Assembly (NCBI GenBank): GCA_030267565.1
Contig: BRXU01000004.1
Coordinates: 6,898,001-6,962,000, forward strand
From: Pleodorina starrii
Taxonomy: Eukaryota > Chlorophyta > Chlorophyceae > Chlamydomonadales > Volvocaceae
Length of the DNA: 64,000 nucleotides
Direction: 5' to 3'
This document shows, in pieces, positions 36,703 through 48,571 of this stretch. The position numbers and the translations under genes are program-made. Position 1 is the stretch's first letter; each line of letters begins with the position of its first letter. The notes beneath the pieces were generated by a model that searched no databases, was not told the origin of the DNA, and saw nothing but the letters and a program-made list of their open reading frames with translations.

Positions 36703-38085
36703 CGCCAACGCTTCGCACGGGAATGCTATTTAGTTCGCATGTAATTTCGGCAACCAGCCATTCTGGAGCTCAAAGTGTGATACTCTTATAATGCTACCAA
36801 CTGGCGCTGCTGGTTTGGGTCTGCGCTAATCATTCCTTAGCTAGTACTTGGGTATACAGCGCCTTATTTGTGATGTGCGAGACGTGTTGTGCTACCGCCT
36901 TGTAGGGCAATTGGCACGCACCATAAATATCGCAGCAGGTAAAACAATTGTTCCTGACGAAAATGTGTAATTTTTCAAGGTGTGCGTGTCAAAAATTGAT
37001 TGTCGCCAACTCTGGAGAGGGCTCCCGCCAATGGTTCCGAGACCAGGCAACACTCCGAAACCAAGTTTTGCGCAACCCAACTCTCGCTCGAACTCCGCAA
37101 AGGGATTTCAGGTTTGTGTTGTCTATGGCACATTATTAGGTATAAAATGATCAGTTTTACAAGTTTAAATACCCCCTTAAAGCAGCGCATGAGCGAACGG
37201 AGGCGACAGCAGCTCGTCCCGCTGGAAGACAGCTTAACTACTTATGGCGATGAGAAGCATAGAGATTGGATCATCAACATACATCCGTTTTGGCGAGCAC
37301 CTCCGGCTCAGGGTAACGGGAAGCTTCGTGAGGAAACCAGCCCGTGGCTGTTAGCGTTCCCCGAGCAGGGTCGCGTCGGGAGGCAGCCGGCAGCCAAAAA
37401 GCGGCAACCGTGCATCCAATTCAGCGGGTGATGGAGATCACGACAGGCGGAAGAGGGTCGGTGCAAAACACCGAGGGAGGCAAAGGTGCAAGATACCGGA
37501 CAGGATCCACCACCTCATCTCTTATCTGGCACGTTACAGCCTTGCGCAAACAAAACATGCCTGCTACAGCTTTCGGTACCCGAAACCATACAATGCCTCT
37601 GACACCTCCTAACAAAAGTTGCAGACATCCGCAAGCGTGGGTCCTGTTGGACAGAGCGAGGTGGATCTTGCACGGCAGGGCCAAGAGGGGCCAAGGGATG
37701 CTTGCCGTGAAAAGGAACTTATACCCGTAGCGCGACTCTTGTCCGGCCTTCGATAACGGGTGCTCTGCCGCTGGTCTCGCTACACGTGCCTTGCACCACG
37801 GCACACGGAACGAGACGAGTGATTTTGCATCACGCAATACGGTGAGGTTGCATCATGCTTCATGCAGTACGATGCGGTTGCATCCCGTAGTACGCCCCTT
37901 GACGGATAACCGTTGTGGGGGGACGCATGTTACCAGCCATTTTGGCTCGTACACATGTAATGCCTAATGCCTAATGCCCGTAGTACGGAATGTCGTTATC
38001 CGTTATGTAGCAGCGCACTTCGCCTTCGCCACTTCCCCAATTTCTGTGACTAAGCGAGCGGTTACAGGAAACTCGGCATTGCACA
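36703..38085. other. Divergent intergenic region between the large LRR gene and the MYND gene
   Basis: Clearly lower in GC than the genes on either side, and expected to hold both promoters. The frame at about 37000-37431 has no domain similarity and mixed codon use. Short repeated motifs (GCATCATGC, AATGCCT) occur at 37840-37990. An AG at 38067-38068 just before the MYND gene ATG may be a 5'-UTR splice acceptor. Confidence 0.5.
36785..36790 (-). promoter_or_regulatory. TATA-like box for the large LRR gene
   Basis: CATTATAAGAG on the minus strand, about 85 bp before the chosen ATG at 36702, a plausible distance for a short 5' leader. Confidence 0.4.
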
Positions 38086-41000
38086 ATGGAGCTACAACCG
38101 CGCCATATTACCCAGCGCGAATTTCGGCGCTTCCGCTGTCCTTGCCCTGACTGTGCAAACCACTTTTATTTTTGTCCTTTTAGGATAGACTACGAGCCTG
38201 GCGGAAACACCACCCAGATACCGTTCACGTGTGACCCACCTTGGGACAGCGGACCGCGCCAGTCGACTTTTCAAGTGGATGCAGAAGAGTGCGCCCGTGC
38301 AACCCGAGCATACGACCATGAGTACCTCAGCTTTCTCATGTCAAAGACCCTCGGCATGGAGCTTGCCAACAAGGCCAAACGAAACGTGCAAAGGTAGGCG
38401 CACACTTGTACCCCGCCATCAGGACCGAACTCGCTCGAGCTGACATGACGGCGCTCGGCAGGCTGTAGTTGATTGCGAAGCTCTTTTTCTCTCGCTACCT
38501 TCAGCTTGCGAGCCCTGCAAGGGAGCAGTGCCATCGATTTGTTGAGCACCCCTGCCGATTGCCCTGTCCACACGCCACTACTCGCGGCGGCTTTCAAATA
38601 CTACGATACCTGCTCCCCACAGCATCCCTCGCAACGCCGTCGGGCGTGCTCACAGCTGCCACCGCTGCCGCCCCCCGCGAACAGGTTTCGGAGCTGGTTC
38701 GCTTCCCAGGCCCTCTCCGCGGCGTGGCACCGCGCGCTGGCGGCCTTTGGCCACTGTGAGCGCGACCCGGACAAAGCCGTGAGGGGTGCGGAGGAGGCGC
38801 TCGTCATCAGCCCGCACTGCCCGGACGCCCACTACCTGCTGGCCAGGCTCAAGGCCAGCTCGTATGAGGAGGCTCTGGAGCTGTTCAACCGCGGCACAGT
38901 CAATTACGAAAAGGTGGATTGTCGCTGCTGCTGCCGTTGCCCCTGCTGCTGGACATCTAAGCTGACTGCGTGCGCGGTGTTGCGCCTGCGGTGTGGGTGG
39001 GCTGGCGCCTGCGGAACAGCCGACCAGGCCCTGCCGAAGGTCCTCTACCCCCCCCCCCGTTTGGCTGAATGCGCTGCGGTTCTGACCCCGGCCCCCCGAT
39101 ACCCACGCCCACCGCTTCCCGCCCATGTGTGTCGTCCTGTCGCACCGCAGCTGCTGAGCGGCGAGGGCTGGGCGAGGTGCCGGCAGGCGTACCCGCACGT
39201 GGCGGCCGCGCCTCCGCTGCACGGCGCCGCGAGGTGCATGGTGGGGGCCATTCAGACGCTGTGCAGGATGCGTCGGGGCGCGGAGGCCTACGAACGGATG
39301 CAGGTGGGGAAGGGGGTGGACGGGGGCTAAAGCTGTAGCGCTGGTCTCGCTCGCGCTGATCTTCTATATGCGGGCACAAGCTTAGACTCTGGTCTCGCGC
39401 GCGCACACGTTTATGCACCCAAAGAGATGGGATCGCGCATGCATGGTGGTGAGAGGGGTGAGGGTGAGGGGGGTGATGGCCCGCTGGGGTGAGGTCGTGG
39501 GGTTGGGGTGTGTCACACGACCAGAGGGGCCGGATGCTGCAACCCGTGCGGACACCACCTCCCATTCTTCTCCAAGGAAGAGACCCACCTTGTCCCGCAC
39601 TTCCCTTGTCTCCTTGTCTGTCTGCAGGCGCTGCTGCAGGTGACCCCGCCGCTGCGGGAGTCCCTGAGTGAGGAGGTCAAGGTGTGGGAGCCCGCCAAGG
39701 ACATCTGGGCACTGGCACCGGAGGTGGTATACCGGTGAGCGCCGGGCTGGGCGGGTTGGCTGACTGGGCTGGGCTGGCAAGGCTGGGCCGGCTGGGGTCG
39801 ACTGGCGCGAGCTCCGAAACCCTTATCGCCCCTTATCCCTCCCTTGATCCCTTTCAATGGTGGGGCTGGATGGGTTTGTTTGAGTTATCTGGGTACCTGG
39901 CGGTTGCCCCTCAGCGGCTCCAAATTCGCCTTGGCACACATGCACCCTCCCCTCCCTCTCGTGCCCCCCTCCCCCGCCCCTCCCAACTCCCCCCCCCAGG
40001 GCCAAGGGCGCCTCCGCCTGCCTGGCCTGGATATCGGAGCACTTTGTGGATGAGGTGATGGAGGTGGGCGGCGCGGCGGTGTGGTGGGTTGCCACACACG
40101 CACTGGCCTGGGCGGAGACGCATCAACACGAGGTGAGAGGGGGAGAGAGGATGGAGAGGGAGAGAGGGAGAGGCGAAGAGAGAGGGAGAGGCGAAGAGAG
40201 AGAGGGGGAGGGAGAGAGGCCTCAACTCCACCACGCCGCAAGAACGCTACGCTGAAGCCCTTACGCCCCCCACCCCACAACCACACTACACACACACCCC
40301 ACCCCACTGCTCTCCCCTCTCAGTATACATCACTCCCTGACCCCTCTCAGTATACATCACTCCCTGACCCCTCTTAGTATACATCACTCCCTGACCCCTC
40401 TCAGTATATATCACTCCCTGACCCCTCTCAGTATATATCACTCCCTGACCCCTCTCAGTATATATCACTCCCTGACCCCTCTCAGTATATATCACTCCCT
40501 GACCCCTCTCAGGGCTTCCAGTGGGCCAGTCTGCAGCTCCACGAGGACGAGGCGGCCATACTGGGCATCACACGCCGAGGCCGCAGCCGGGGCGGCAACA
40601 GCGGCATCAGCGGCTCGAACGGCGGCAGGGACAGGCGCAGGGCCGGTGGTAGCAGCAGCAGCGCCAACATCAACAACAACAACAACAAGGTTGACGGCAG
40701 CAGCAGCAGTGACGACGACGACGACGGCTGCTGCCCGATATCGCGGCGGGAGCGGCAGCGGCGGGACATGCTGGCGGGCCGACCTCGGGGCGCGGCGGAG
40801 AAGCTGCGCAGCGGCATGGCTCTGGCGCTGTGCTGCGCCTGGCTGCCCAACCTGGTGGATATGTTGCTGGGGGAGATGCCGCTGCCGGCCGGTGGGTGGT
40901 GGTGGGAGGTGGTGGTAAAGCTTTTCAAGGGGGGTAAAGCTCGGTCGTGCATGGGTCGGGGGCAGGGGGTTGTCACGGCACAGACGTGGAGGGCCGGGAC

Positions 41001-44000
41001 GGCTTTGCGCTGGGTGGCACATAACTAAGGGTTTGTTGGTTGGCTTGGGTTGGGTTGCGGGGGCGGGGGGGTCCGGGGGGGAGAGAGAGACGGGGGGGAT
41101 GTGTGGGGACGGCAGACGGATGCGGGCCCCAGCGCGCAGCGCCGTTGACCGCCTCCACAAGTGCCGCGCCATCCGCATCCGCCTGCGGCCCCGCGCCTTG
41201 CAGGTGCCCCCAATACCTACCCCCTCCCCCCTCCCCCCTGAAAACCCGGGCCGACTCCCCATCCCCCCCGCTCCACCACCCCCCCCCACCCACAGGCCCC
41301 ATTCCCGCCATGCTCGTCAGCTCCGCCGCCTCCATGGGGGCCCAGGTGGCGTATGTTCGATACTGCGGGGAGCTGTGGCGCTCCGCCCCGGGCGTCATTG
41401 ACTACGTGCGGAGGTACCGCAACACCTTTGAGGTGGGGCCCCAAGCCGCCGCCGCCGCCGGACTGGCCATATGGACTGCATCCATATGGCCATCATGTCG
41501 CGGTGCGCGGCCTGTTGTTTCGTCTTTTCGGCCTGTTGCTGGCTTTCGCCTGCCTGCCTGCCTGCCCTTCTAATGTAAAAATCGCGACCACCACCACCGC
41601 CACCACCGCCACCATCACCAGCGGTACCTGGTACGCCATTGTCATGATCATGACACGACGACGTGCAGGACCGACTCTCCTGAGGGACCTTGCCCCTTAA
41701 GCAGTGGGTTTGTCCCCCTCGTGGGCCTTTTGCCGCGCCGCCGCTCCATCGCGCAGGTGTTCTGCATTGTCAGCGATGCGCGCAGCGGCCTGAAGCCCTC
41801 CATGAAGGATTTCCACCGTTACATGGCGCCGTTTCCCCCGGAGGGGGCGGCGGCGGCGCTGCCCCCGCCGCCAGCGGCGGCGGCGGCGTCAGCATCCAAC
41901 GGCGGCGGCGGCGCGAACGGCTCCGCGGGATCCGGATCTCAAGGATCTCTGGAATGCTCTGGATCATCAGGGTCTGCTGGATCCGGATCGAGTTCTGGAT
42001 CTCAACTCCAGGCCGTGGGCATCTTTCCAGATGCGATCCTGTACGAAGTGTACGGCTGCTGGCACGGGCTCGTGGAGACGGCTTGCTCCCACCATTCGCT
42101 CTCGATGGACGCTACGATGAATGACCAGGATCTGGAGGTACGACTGAATACAATCCGCCTTCCCCGCCTTTTCCCTCCCCCAAGGCCGTAGCGCACCCTT
42201 AGCCCCCCGACCCCCCGATCCCCCGGCCCCCCCGACCCCCTTGTCGCAGATCCTTCGCACGCTGCTGGCTGCCGGCTGTCCGTTGGAGGCGTCGCAACGG
42301 CGGCCCCGAGGCACCCCCGGACCCCCCCACTCGCCGCTGGGGCTGGCCATGCACCGAGGGTACGGCGCGGATGCCGTACGCGAGCTGCTGAAAGCGGGCG
42401 CCGACCCGCTGGCCCCCGACGTGTCGAGCGCTGTGCCCCTGTTGAGCGGCGCGGAGCAGGGCATGTGGCGGGAGCTGCAGGCCGTGTTCAAGGCGCACAG
42501 GAAGCTGGGTGAGTGGAGTGGCTGGCGGTGGCCGCGAAGAATGTTTGGGGGTTCGAACCTGGGTGGCTGCTTTTTTGGGAGGGTTTGCCCGGCCCGAAAG
42601 AAGAAGCCTAGCTGTCCGGGGAGGGGAGGGCAGGCGAGGGAAGGCGCACAGGTAGCTGGGTGAGTGGCGTGGCTGGCGGTGGCCGCGAAGAATGTTTGGG
42701 GATTCGAACCGATCCGTCTTCCCGGTGGGCGGGCGAGCTAATCGTTGGGTCCATCAATTCGGTAGATCGAGTACCGGTAATTCGATAATCGAGTTAAATT
42801 CGATCGCTTAGATCGGCACTTGACCCGCGACCCCCCCCGCCAGGTCCTTCGCCGCCTCTGTCGAGCCTGTGGTACCCCTTCATGGCGCGCTGCCCCGTGG
42901 ACCGCATCCAAGTGCCCATTGTGCCGCGCACCGTGTTTGAGCTGCTACTGGAGGTGGCGGTGGGCAGCGAATGTGTGCCCTGCGTGGCGGGGACTCTGCG
43001 GGGCTGCACGCGCTGCGTGGGGGAGGACGGCGAGCAGCACAAGGTGGAGGGCGGCGGCGGTGGTGGTGCAGGTGAGCGTGATTGATGCTGGGCCGGAGGA
43101 GAGGGGAGGGGAGGAGAGGCGCGGGAGGGGGAAGTCTGGTGCTGTTGAAACCGTGCGTGGGCTCGCGGATGATGGCGGCTGCCAACACCACCTGGTTATT
43201 GTTGTTATGGTTGGTGGTGGTGGTGGTGGTGGTGGTGCTGTGGTGGTGGTGGTGCTGTGGTGGTGGTGGTGCTGACTGCTGCTGTGGTGCGGGCGGCGTT
43301 GCAGGCGGCGGTGGGTGGGCGCAGGGCTGGGAGGAAGGCGCAGGGCTGGGTTATGCGGGTGCCCTGCTGAGGGGCGGCGGCGGGGTGGGGGGCTCTTGGG
43401 GTTTTGGGAAGGTTGGGGATGGGAAAGGGGGCCGCGATCGTGTGGGATCCCGGCAAGCAAGCAACGGCGCGGCACCGGAGCTTGGTGATGATCCAAAGGG
43501 GGACATTGGGACATTGTCCTGGCCATGCAGGGGTGGAGACTGGAGAGGGTGTGCGTTTCTTCGTCCCACCAAGGCCCGGCGCGTTGCGTGGTGTGCAGCG
43601 GCTTCGAACCTCTCGACCCTAAGAACTGGGTCACACTCTTTCTCTCCCCCGTAGGGTCTCTTTTGGGTTGCCTTTTCGCCTCCTCGTGCCAGGAGCCTGT
43701 CAGCTTGCCACGTTGGGCTGTGTTCTATTGTCCTCCTCCCTCCCTATACGTGGATAACCCCCCTGGACTGTCATATGCTGATGTCACATGCACTGCACTG
43801 TCATATGCAGATATGCTGATACCACCTCTCATCCTTTCTCAACCCCTCTCACCCTCTCTCACCCTACGTGCCTACGCATCCGTCTCAGAGGGAGGCGAGA
43901 GCAACCATCACAGCCCCTGGTGCAACTTCTACAAGGTGGTCGAGGTGCTCGTGGCGTACGGCATGAGCGAGGTTCCGGAGCCGTACCTGGTGTACATGAC

Positions 44001-44713
44001 ACTCACAGCAGATGGGAGCAGCCCCGCCTCGCGCGGCCCGCGGCGGCGGCTGTTGGAGCACCTGCGGGGGCTGCTGGGGAACGCGGCGGCGGCACGCAAG
44101 GCGCAGCAGCGGAAGACGACGACGATGACGACCGCGACGGCAACGGCGACGATAACGAGGGCGAGTCCCACGCAACAGCAGCAGTCACAGCAGTCTCAGC
44201 AACAGGGTAATGGTACCAGCAACGGCGCAGCGCCGGAGCAGAAGCAGCAGAAGCAGGGAGGGCTGCCGCCGCCGGAGAAGAAGCCGGAGCAGGAGCAGCT
44301 GGCGGCGGCGGCGGCGGCGGCGGCGACGGGCCCATCGTCGGCTTCGACAAAGACGGAGGCGCAGAACGGCGAGCGGCCGACCGCAGAAGCAGAAGCTCCA
44401 CCACTTTCCAAGCCACCACAGGCGGTGGCCGGTGTTGAGGAAGCCGTCGCCGGTGCGTCTGGGACTTCGGTCCCGGGCCAGCCCGCGGCGGCGGCGGCCG
44501 CCGCCGCATCCAGCCCCGCCGCCTGCGCTGCGCCCGCGGGCCGCGACAGGTCCCGATGCTGCTGGGCATGCGGCAAAGCAAAGGGTGAGTCGCAGGCGCT
44601 GCGTAGGCAGCGGGCCGGGTCGGGGTCGGGGTCAGGTCGTCTACTCGTCTTTCAGGGCCGTGTGGCCACAAACGTACACACTCACCCAACCGCGCAGACA
44701 ACCCAACCGGCCC

Positions 44714-44759
<46 letters not shown>

Positions 44760-45133
44760 GTTGCCCGCACGACCGCTTGTTCCGGAGCGGTTTCGGAGCG
44801 GATGGAACGTTGATCTGTGACCTCCGCAAACCTAACCAACCCAACTGCCCGACCCAACGAACCCATCAACCTGCAGATCGTGCGGCCGGCGTGAAGCTGC
44901 GGCTGTGCAGCATCTGCTGTGTGGCGCGATACTGCGGAGATGAGTGTCAGAGGGAGCACTGGCCGCGGCACCGACTGGAGTGCCAACAGCTCAAGGAGGA
45001 AGCGGCGGCGGCGGCGGCGGCAGCCTCGGATGTGGCGGCGGCGGGGGAGGCGGCGGCGGGGGAGGCGGCAGGTGCCAAGAAGAAGGCAAAGAAGAAGGAC
45101 AAGGAGCGGACAGAGGCCGGGGTCAAGGTGTAA
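38086..45133 (+). CDS. Ankyrin/TPR-like protein with C-terminal MYND zinc finger, 1148 aa
   Basis: Twelve exons: 38086-38393, 38505-38913, 39151-39303, 39628-39734, 40000-40132, 40513-40891, 41296-41432, 41757-42137, 42250-42508, 42844-43071, 43889-44584 and 44877-45133; every junction keeps phase. The N terminus has a Cys-rich element (CPCPDCANHFYFCPF). Residues about 160-290 are TPR-like (HRALAAFGHCERDPDKAVRG, PDAHYLLARLKASSYEEALE). An ankyrin pair lies near 670-750 (LRTLLAAGCPLEA, PLGLAMHRGYGADAVRELLK, AGADPLAPD). The C terminus is a MYND finger: CWAC, then CSIC, YCGDEC and HWPRHRLEC supply the seven Cys and one His ligands, split by a phase-1 intron, followed by a Lys-rich tail. MYND fingers bind proline-rich partners, often in chromatin or assembly factors; here the partner is unknown. 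Poly-Asn, poly-Ser, poly-Asp and poly-Ala inserts are present. The exact start could lie further upstream. Confidence 0.78.
40318..40512 (+). repeat. 27-bp tandem repeat, 7 copies, ending at a 3' splice site
   Basis: Units of CTCAGTATACATCACTCCCT plus GACCCCT fill the end of intron 5 of the MYND gene. The CCTCTCAG in each unit matches the real acceptor at 40505-40512, so the splice site is the last of a series of near-identical candidates (one copy has CTTAG). Confidence 0.92.
42492..42710 (+). repeat. Duplicated exon end and 5' splice site inside an intron
   Basis: About 68 bp covering the end of exon 9 of the MYND gene and its donor (42492-42559) recur 151 bp downstream (42643-42710) with few changes. 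Both contain AGCTGG|GTGAGTGG-type donors. The second copy sits wholly in the intron. Confidence 0.88.
44718..44758 (+). repeat. (CA)n microsatellite
   Basis: About 20 CA units in the last intron of the MYND gene. Confidence 0.95.
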
Positions 45134-46766
45134 GGAAGGCGGTGGACGAGTGGGGCGGCGGGTGGAAGGAAGGTGCGGATGGGAGGTCGAGGGGCCGGCG
45201 GGAATGGAGCGCGGCCACGCCTTGGCCTTGCCTTGCCTGGCCAGCCCGGGCGCCCGCCTATGTCTGCTCCGTAACACGTAGCATGCAAGCGCGCGGCAAA
45301 AGCGGCATTCTCTCCCTCCCGCCGGGTTTCGTCCTCTTCGATACGGTGTTTTGCGGTTCGCTGTGGCCGTTGTGGAAAGAGTCTTTGGCCGGTGCTGGTT
45401 AGTTGACGGGCAATGCTGCGTGTTAGGCTGCGGCCGCCACCGCGTGCGGTACGCTGGCAGGGAGGCCGCACTTCATTCCTACCACGACCGTGTGCTGCCT
45501 GGCTGTTGGCTCACGCTTGCCGTGTACCGTGTTTGGGGGGGCCGGAGCACGGCTCCGACAAGTGTGCGTCGCGAGTGATGACAGGTGTTAGGAGAGTCAT
45601 GAATCTTATTAGGGAGCCGTCCAGTTAAGAAGTATGATTGCACCGCTGGACGCGGGACTGGCGGCGGGGCGGCGGCGGCAGGGGGCCCCAGCGCCGCAGT
45701 CCCCGGGACGAGCTTCCGCTTCTTCCCTTTGTTTTTTTCCCTGAGGCGGCCCCAAAGGTTTGGGTGCTAAGGTCGGCTGGGCGGGTCGTTGGCGGTGTTG
45801 GCGCCGTTCCGTTCCGAAGCGGCGCGGCCGCAGCGACGGCGGGTGCGCCCCTGGGACGGCAGTGAAGGCTGGGGCCGGGGCTGGGGCTGAGGTCCCCGTG
45901 GTACCGGTATACCGATGGGACGTGTGACGCTATGGGACAATGTGGGCTGGATTGGGATTAGCAGCGCTTTGGGGAACCACGTGTTTCGACACCTGGTTGG
46001 TTTTTGGGGGGCGAGTCTCCAAATGATTCTGGCGGGGTGGAGTGGTGGTGTGTGTCTGGGCGGGGGGGATACCAGCAGCATCAGCTGCTTCTGCTGCTCC
46101 GACGGCCTGCTGATGTGCACTGCAGGCTGCTATGCACCTCACCCAGTGAGGAATGGCTCCCTCGAAGGGGGGGGGCCGGCGCCGGTCCGGCGCTCAAAGC
46201 ACTGATGAGGGCACTTTGCGCTGTCCGTCTGAGTCCTTCTACGAGGGCTTCTTCTGTTGCGTATGCGGAAAGACCCGCTGAACAGCGGGTCGCAGCCAGC
46301 CCGCCAAGCCGGTCGCATGTGCAGAGAGGTGTTTGTGAGGCAAGAGTGTGATACATGCGGCGACTGCAGTCTTGGCTCCTGTTAAGGACACCGACCGACG
46401 GCAAAGCATGTACCGGGTCTGGAGCTCGACAGCTACCGTAACCTTGCCGACCCAGCTCCAAAGTCATCCAGCCCCAACCATGGCCCCAGGTGGCGTGGTC
46501 AAGTCAGCCGCTCCATTTCCGTCGCCGCCGCCGCAGCTGCTGCTGCTGTTCCCGTGGGCTACGGGGGCTTTTTTCCGCCGAAGGGACAAATTTGCCGAGC
46601 GGCCTACGGGGCTGGCGGCAGCGGTTGCTGTTGGTGTTGTTCACGTCCACCTCTCCGTTTCCGCTGTGGTATCTTCTTTTTACCACCTCTGCCGCGACAG
46701 CGCTGTGACCCGGATGCCCCCGCGGCGCGGCCGGCGTCTGCGGACACACACATTCACACACAAGAA

Positions 46767-46790
46767 GGAACGGTGCATTCGCACCGTTCC
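46767..46790. repeat. Perfect 10-bp inverted repeat with 4-base loop
   Basis: GGAACGGTGC, loop ATTC, GCACCGTTCC. It could fold as a strong hairpin in RNA or DNA, in the convergent intergenic region. It lacks the T-run of a bacterial-type terminator. Confidence 0.8.
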
Positions 46791-46840
46791 TGTTCTGATA
46801 AACGTTACCAGCAAACACGATAGCCCCTACGGCGCCGTGA

Positions 46841-47035
46841 TCAGGTCAGGTCATATGGTCGGGTATGGTCATATGGTCGGGTCAGGTCACATGGCCAGGT
46901 CAGGTCATATGGTTGGGTCAGGTCATATGGTCGGGACAGGTCATATGGTCGGGTCAGGTGTCAGGTCAAGTGTCAGGTCAGGTGTCAGGTCAGAGGTCAG
47001 GTCAGAGGTCAGGTCAGGTCAGGTAGGTCAAGGTT
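46841..47035. repeat. Minisatellite of CATATGGTC / GGTCAGGTC units
   Basis: Two linked arrays: about six copies of a ~18-bp unit GGTCATATGGTCGGGTCA, then shorter GTCAGGTCA-based units (9-11 bp). The second array looks derived from the first by loss of the CATATG core. Confidence 0.85.
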
Positions 47036-48171
47036 GGTGTAACCCTGCAAGCTTGGTGTAACCTCGGCGCAGGGCGACTCCTTCGCAAGAATTCCTTCAA
47101 CCATTTTGGCCTCCTTACATATCGCCTCCATGTGTGGCCACGCCACCGTCTCCGTCGGTCCCGATCGGTCCAACGCCCTGTGGACGACAAACGTTCTTTA
47201 CCGCATGAGTCCGCTCGTCTGTGTGTGTGGGGTGGGTGGGGGCACACTCCTGCCTCCTGCCCCTTCCCTGGCAACCCGGCCACCCTTTCTGCCCTGCCCG
47301 CGCCAACCTCACCTCTCCCTCCGACCAGCAGCTGCGGTGCTCTGCCTTCCAGCAGCAAGCGATCAGGTACACCTTCTTAGTCCATCAAACATGCATTGAA
47401 AGTACACAAGAACAAGCGAACATGCACCTTCATGCGGCAATTACATGACAGAAGAGTGGTCGCCGGCGCCGCCGCTGCGGCCCCTTCTCCGCTGTCACCC
47501 AATGACACAAAGAGAGACCAAACTGCTAAAACGCCTCCAGTCGGGACTCCGAATCTAATCGGCACTGGGTGCACACCAGCCAGCCATTCGCCTCGCCTCC
47601 ACCGCCACCGCCACCAACCCACCAGAGTACTGACCGCCGGAGGGCTGCCCCCCGCCCGCTACCGCAACGGAGGAGAGTGTCTCGATAGCACCTGCATCGA
47701 GCCGGTTCACACCCACACAGAGACCCAACTCGATTTCATACCACCCCCCGTGAAGGATCACTGTGCAGCGCATCTCACTCCGGCTGCAAGCGCCCAGCAC
47801 ACAGCCCGAATCCGCTGCTCCGCTCCTCCATATACGGTACGCGCTGCACGCCCCCCCAACCGCACCACATCTTCAGCCCCTCAAAATTGAACAGTTGGGA
47901 AGTTGGACAGTTAGCTTCGTCCTGATCAGGAAGGCGTCCAGGAACAAAAATTAACGAGCAGCACATCAGGACTCAAAATCTAGCCAGCCAGCCAGCCAGC
48001 CAGCTCCACCTCGCAACCCACCCGACAGGACCCCGAATGTCCGGCGGTTCCCCCCGAGGAGCTCCAAAACCAGCCAAAGCGCCCCAAACCGCACACACAC
48101 GAATGTCCGCACGTGCACCTTGGAACCCACTCCTGACTCGCCCCTAGCGAAGCTCGACTTTTTACAGTAAG

Positions 48172-48176
48172 GGCAA
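48172..48176 (-). terminator. Polyadenylation signal TGTAA of the kinase-PP2C gene
   Basis: TTACA on the + strand, about 395 bp after the stop at 48572-48574. Confidence 0.4.
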
Positions 48177-48571
48177 TGCCGTCCCTAAACAAACACTCAC
48201 ACACACACACACTGGCCGCCCCGCTTGCAATGTCACAACATGCCATGCACCCACCTCCCACCCTATTGTACAACATGCCATGCATGCACCGGCCGTTCTC
48301 ACGCACGCAAACCCCCCCTCCCACACACACATACACAGGGGAATCTACGACGCAATGCGCAACACCGCAACACTGCCGCACAAGAATGACTGGATCACGA
48401 CTCAATCAGCGACCTCTCACCTGCCCCTCCCTCCCTCCTTCCTTCGGCACCCGCACGACCGACCCCACTCGAGACCCGACCTCATCCGACCCGACCCGAC
48501 CCGACGAGACTCGGGCAGGGCAAGGCAGGGCAAAGCAGGGTAACACGGGGCCGTACCAATAGTACGGCACC

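Larger units (their letters stand above)
45134..48571. other. Convergent intergenic region, 3.4 kb
   Basis: Lies between the 3' ends of the MYND gene and the kinase-PP2C gene. It contains a hairpin, a minisatellite and pyrimidine- or CA-rich tracts. None of the open frames (for example 46348-47061) has domain similarity or stable codon bias, and parts of them run through the minisatellite. No RNA gene was recognised. Confidence 0.55.

Noticed and set aside
35279..36718. Second long minus-strand frame over exon 1 of the large LRR gene
   Set aside because: Arg/Ser-rich shifted frame; only the other frame joins the downstream LRR exons in phase.
37000..37431. Plus-strand frame of about 143 codons upstream of the MYND gene
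   Set aside because: Low-GC spacer with mixed codon use and no domain or splice support; more likely promoter or 5' leader.
40286..40495. Repetitive minus-strand frame (YTERGQGVI repeats)
   Set aside because: Produced by the 27-bp tandem repeat in the MYND gene intron, whose length is a multiple of three.
42549..42711. GGTTCGAACC-like tRNA T-arm sequences, twice
   Set aside because: No matching acceptor, D or anticodon arms; the two copies come from the 151-bp duplication in the MYND gene intron.
46348..47061. Plus-strand frame of about 237 codons
   Set aside because: Its second half is the minisatellite translated (GHMVGSGHMVG) and the first half has no domain or splice support.
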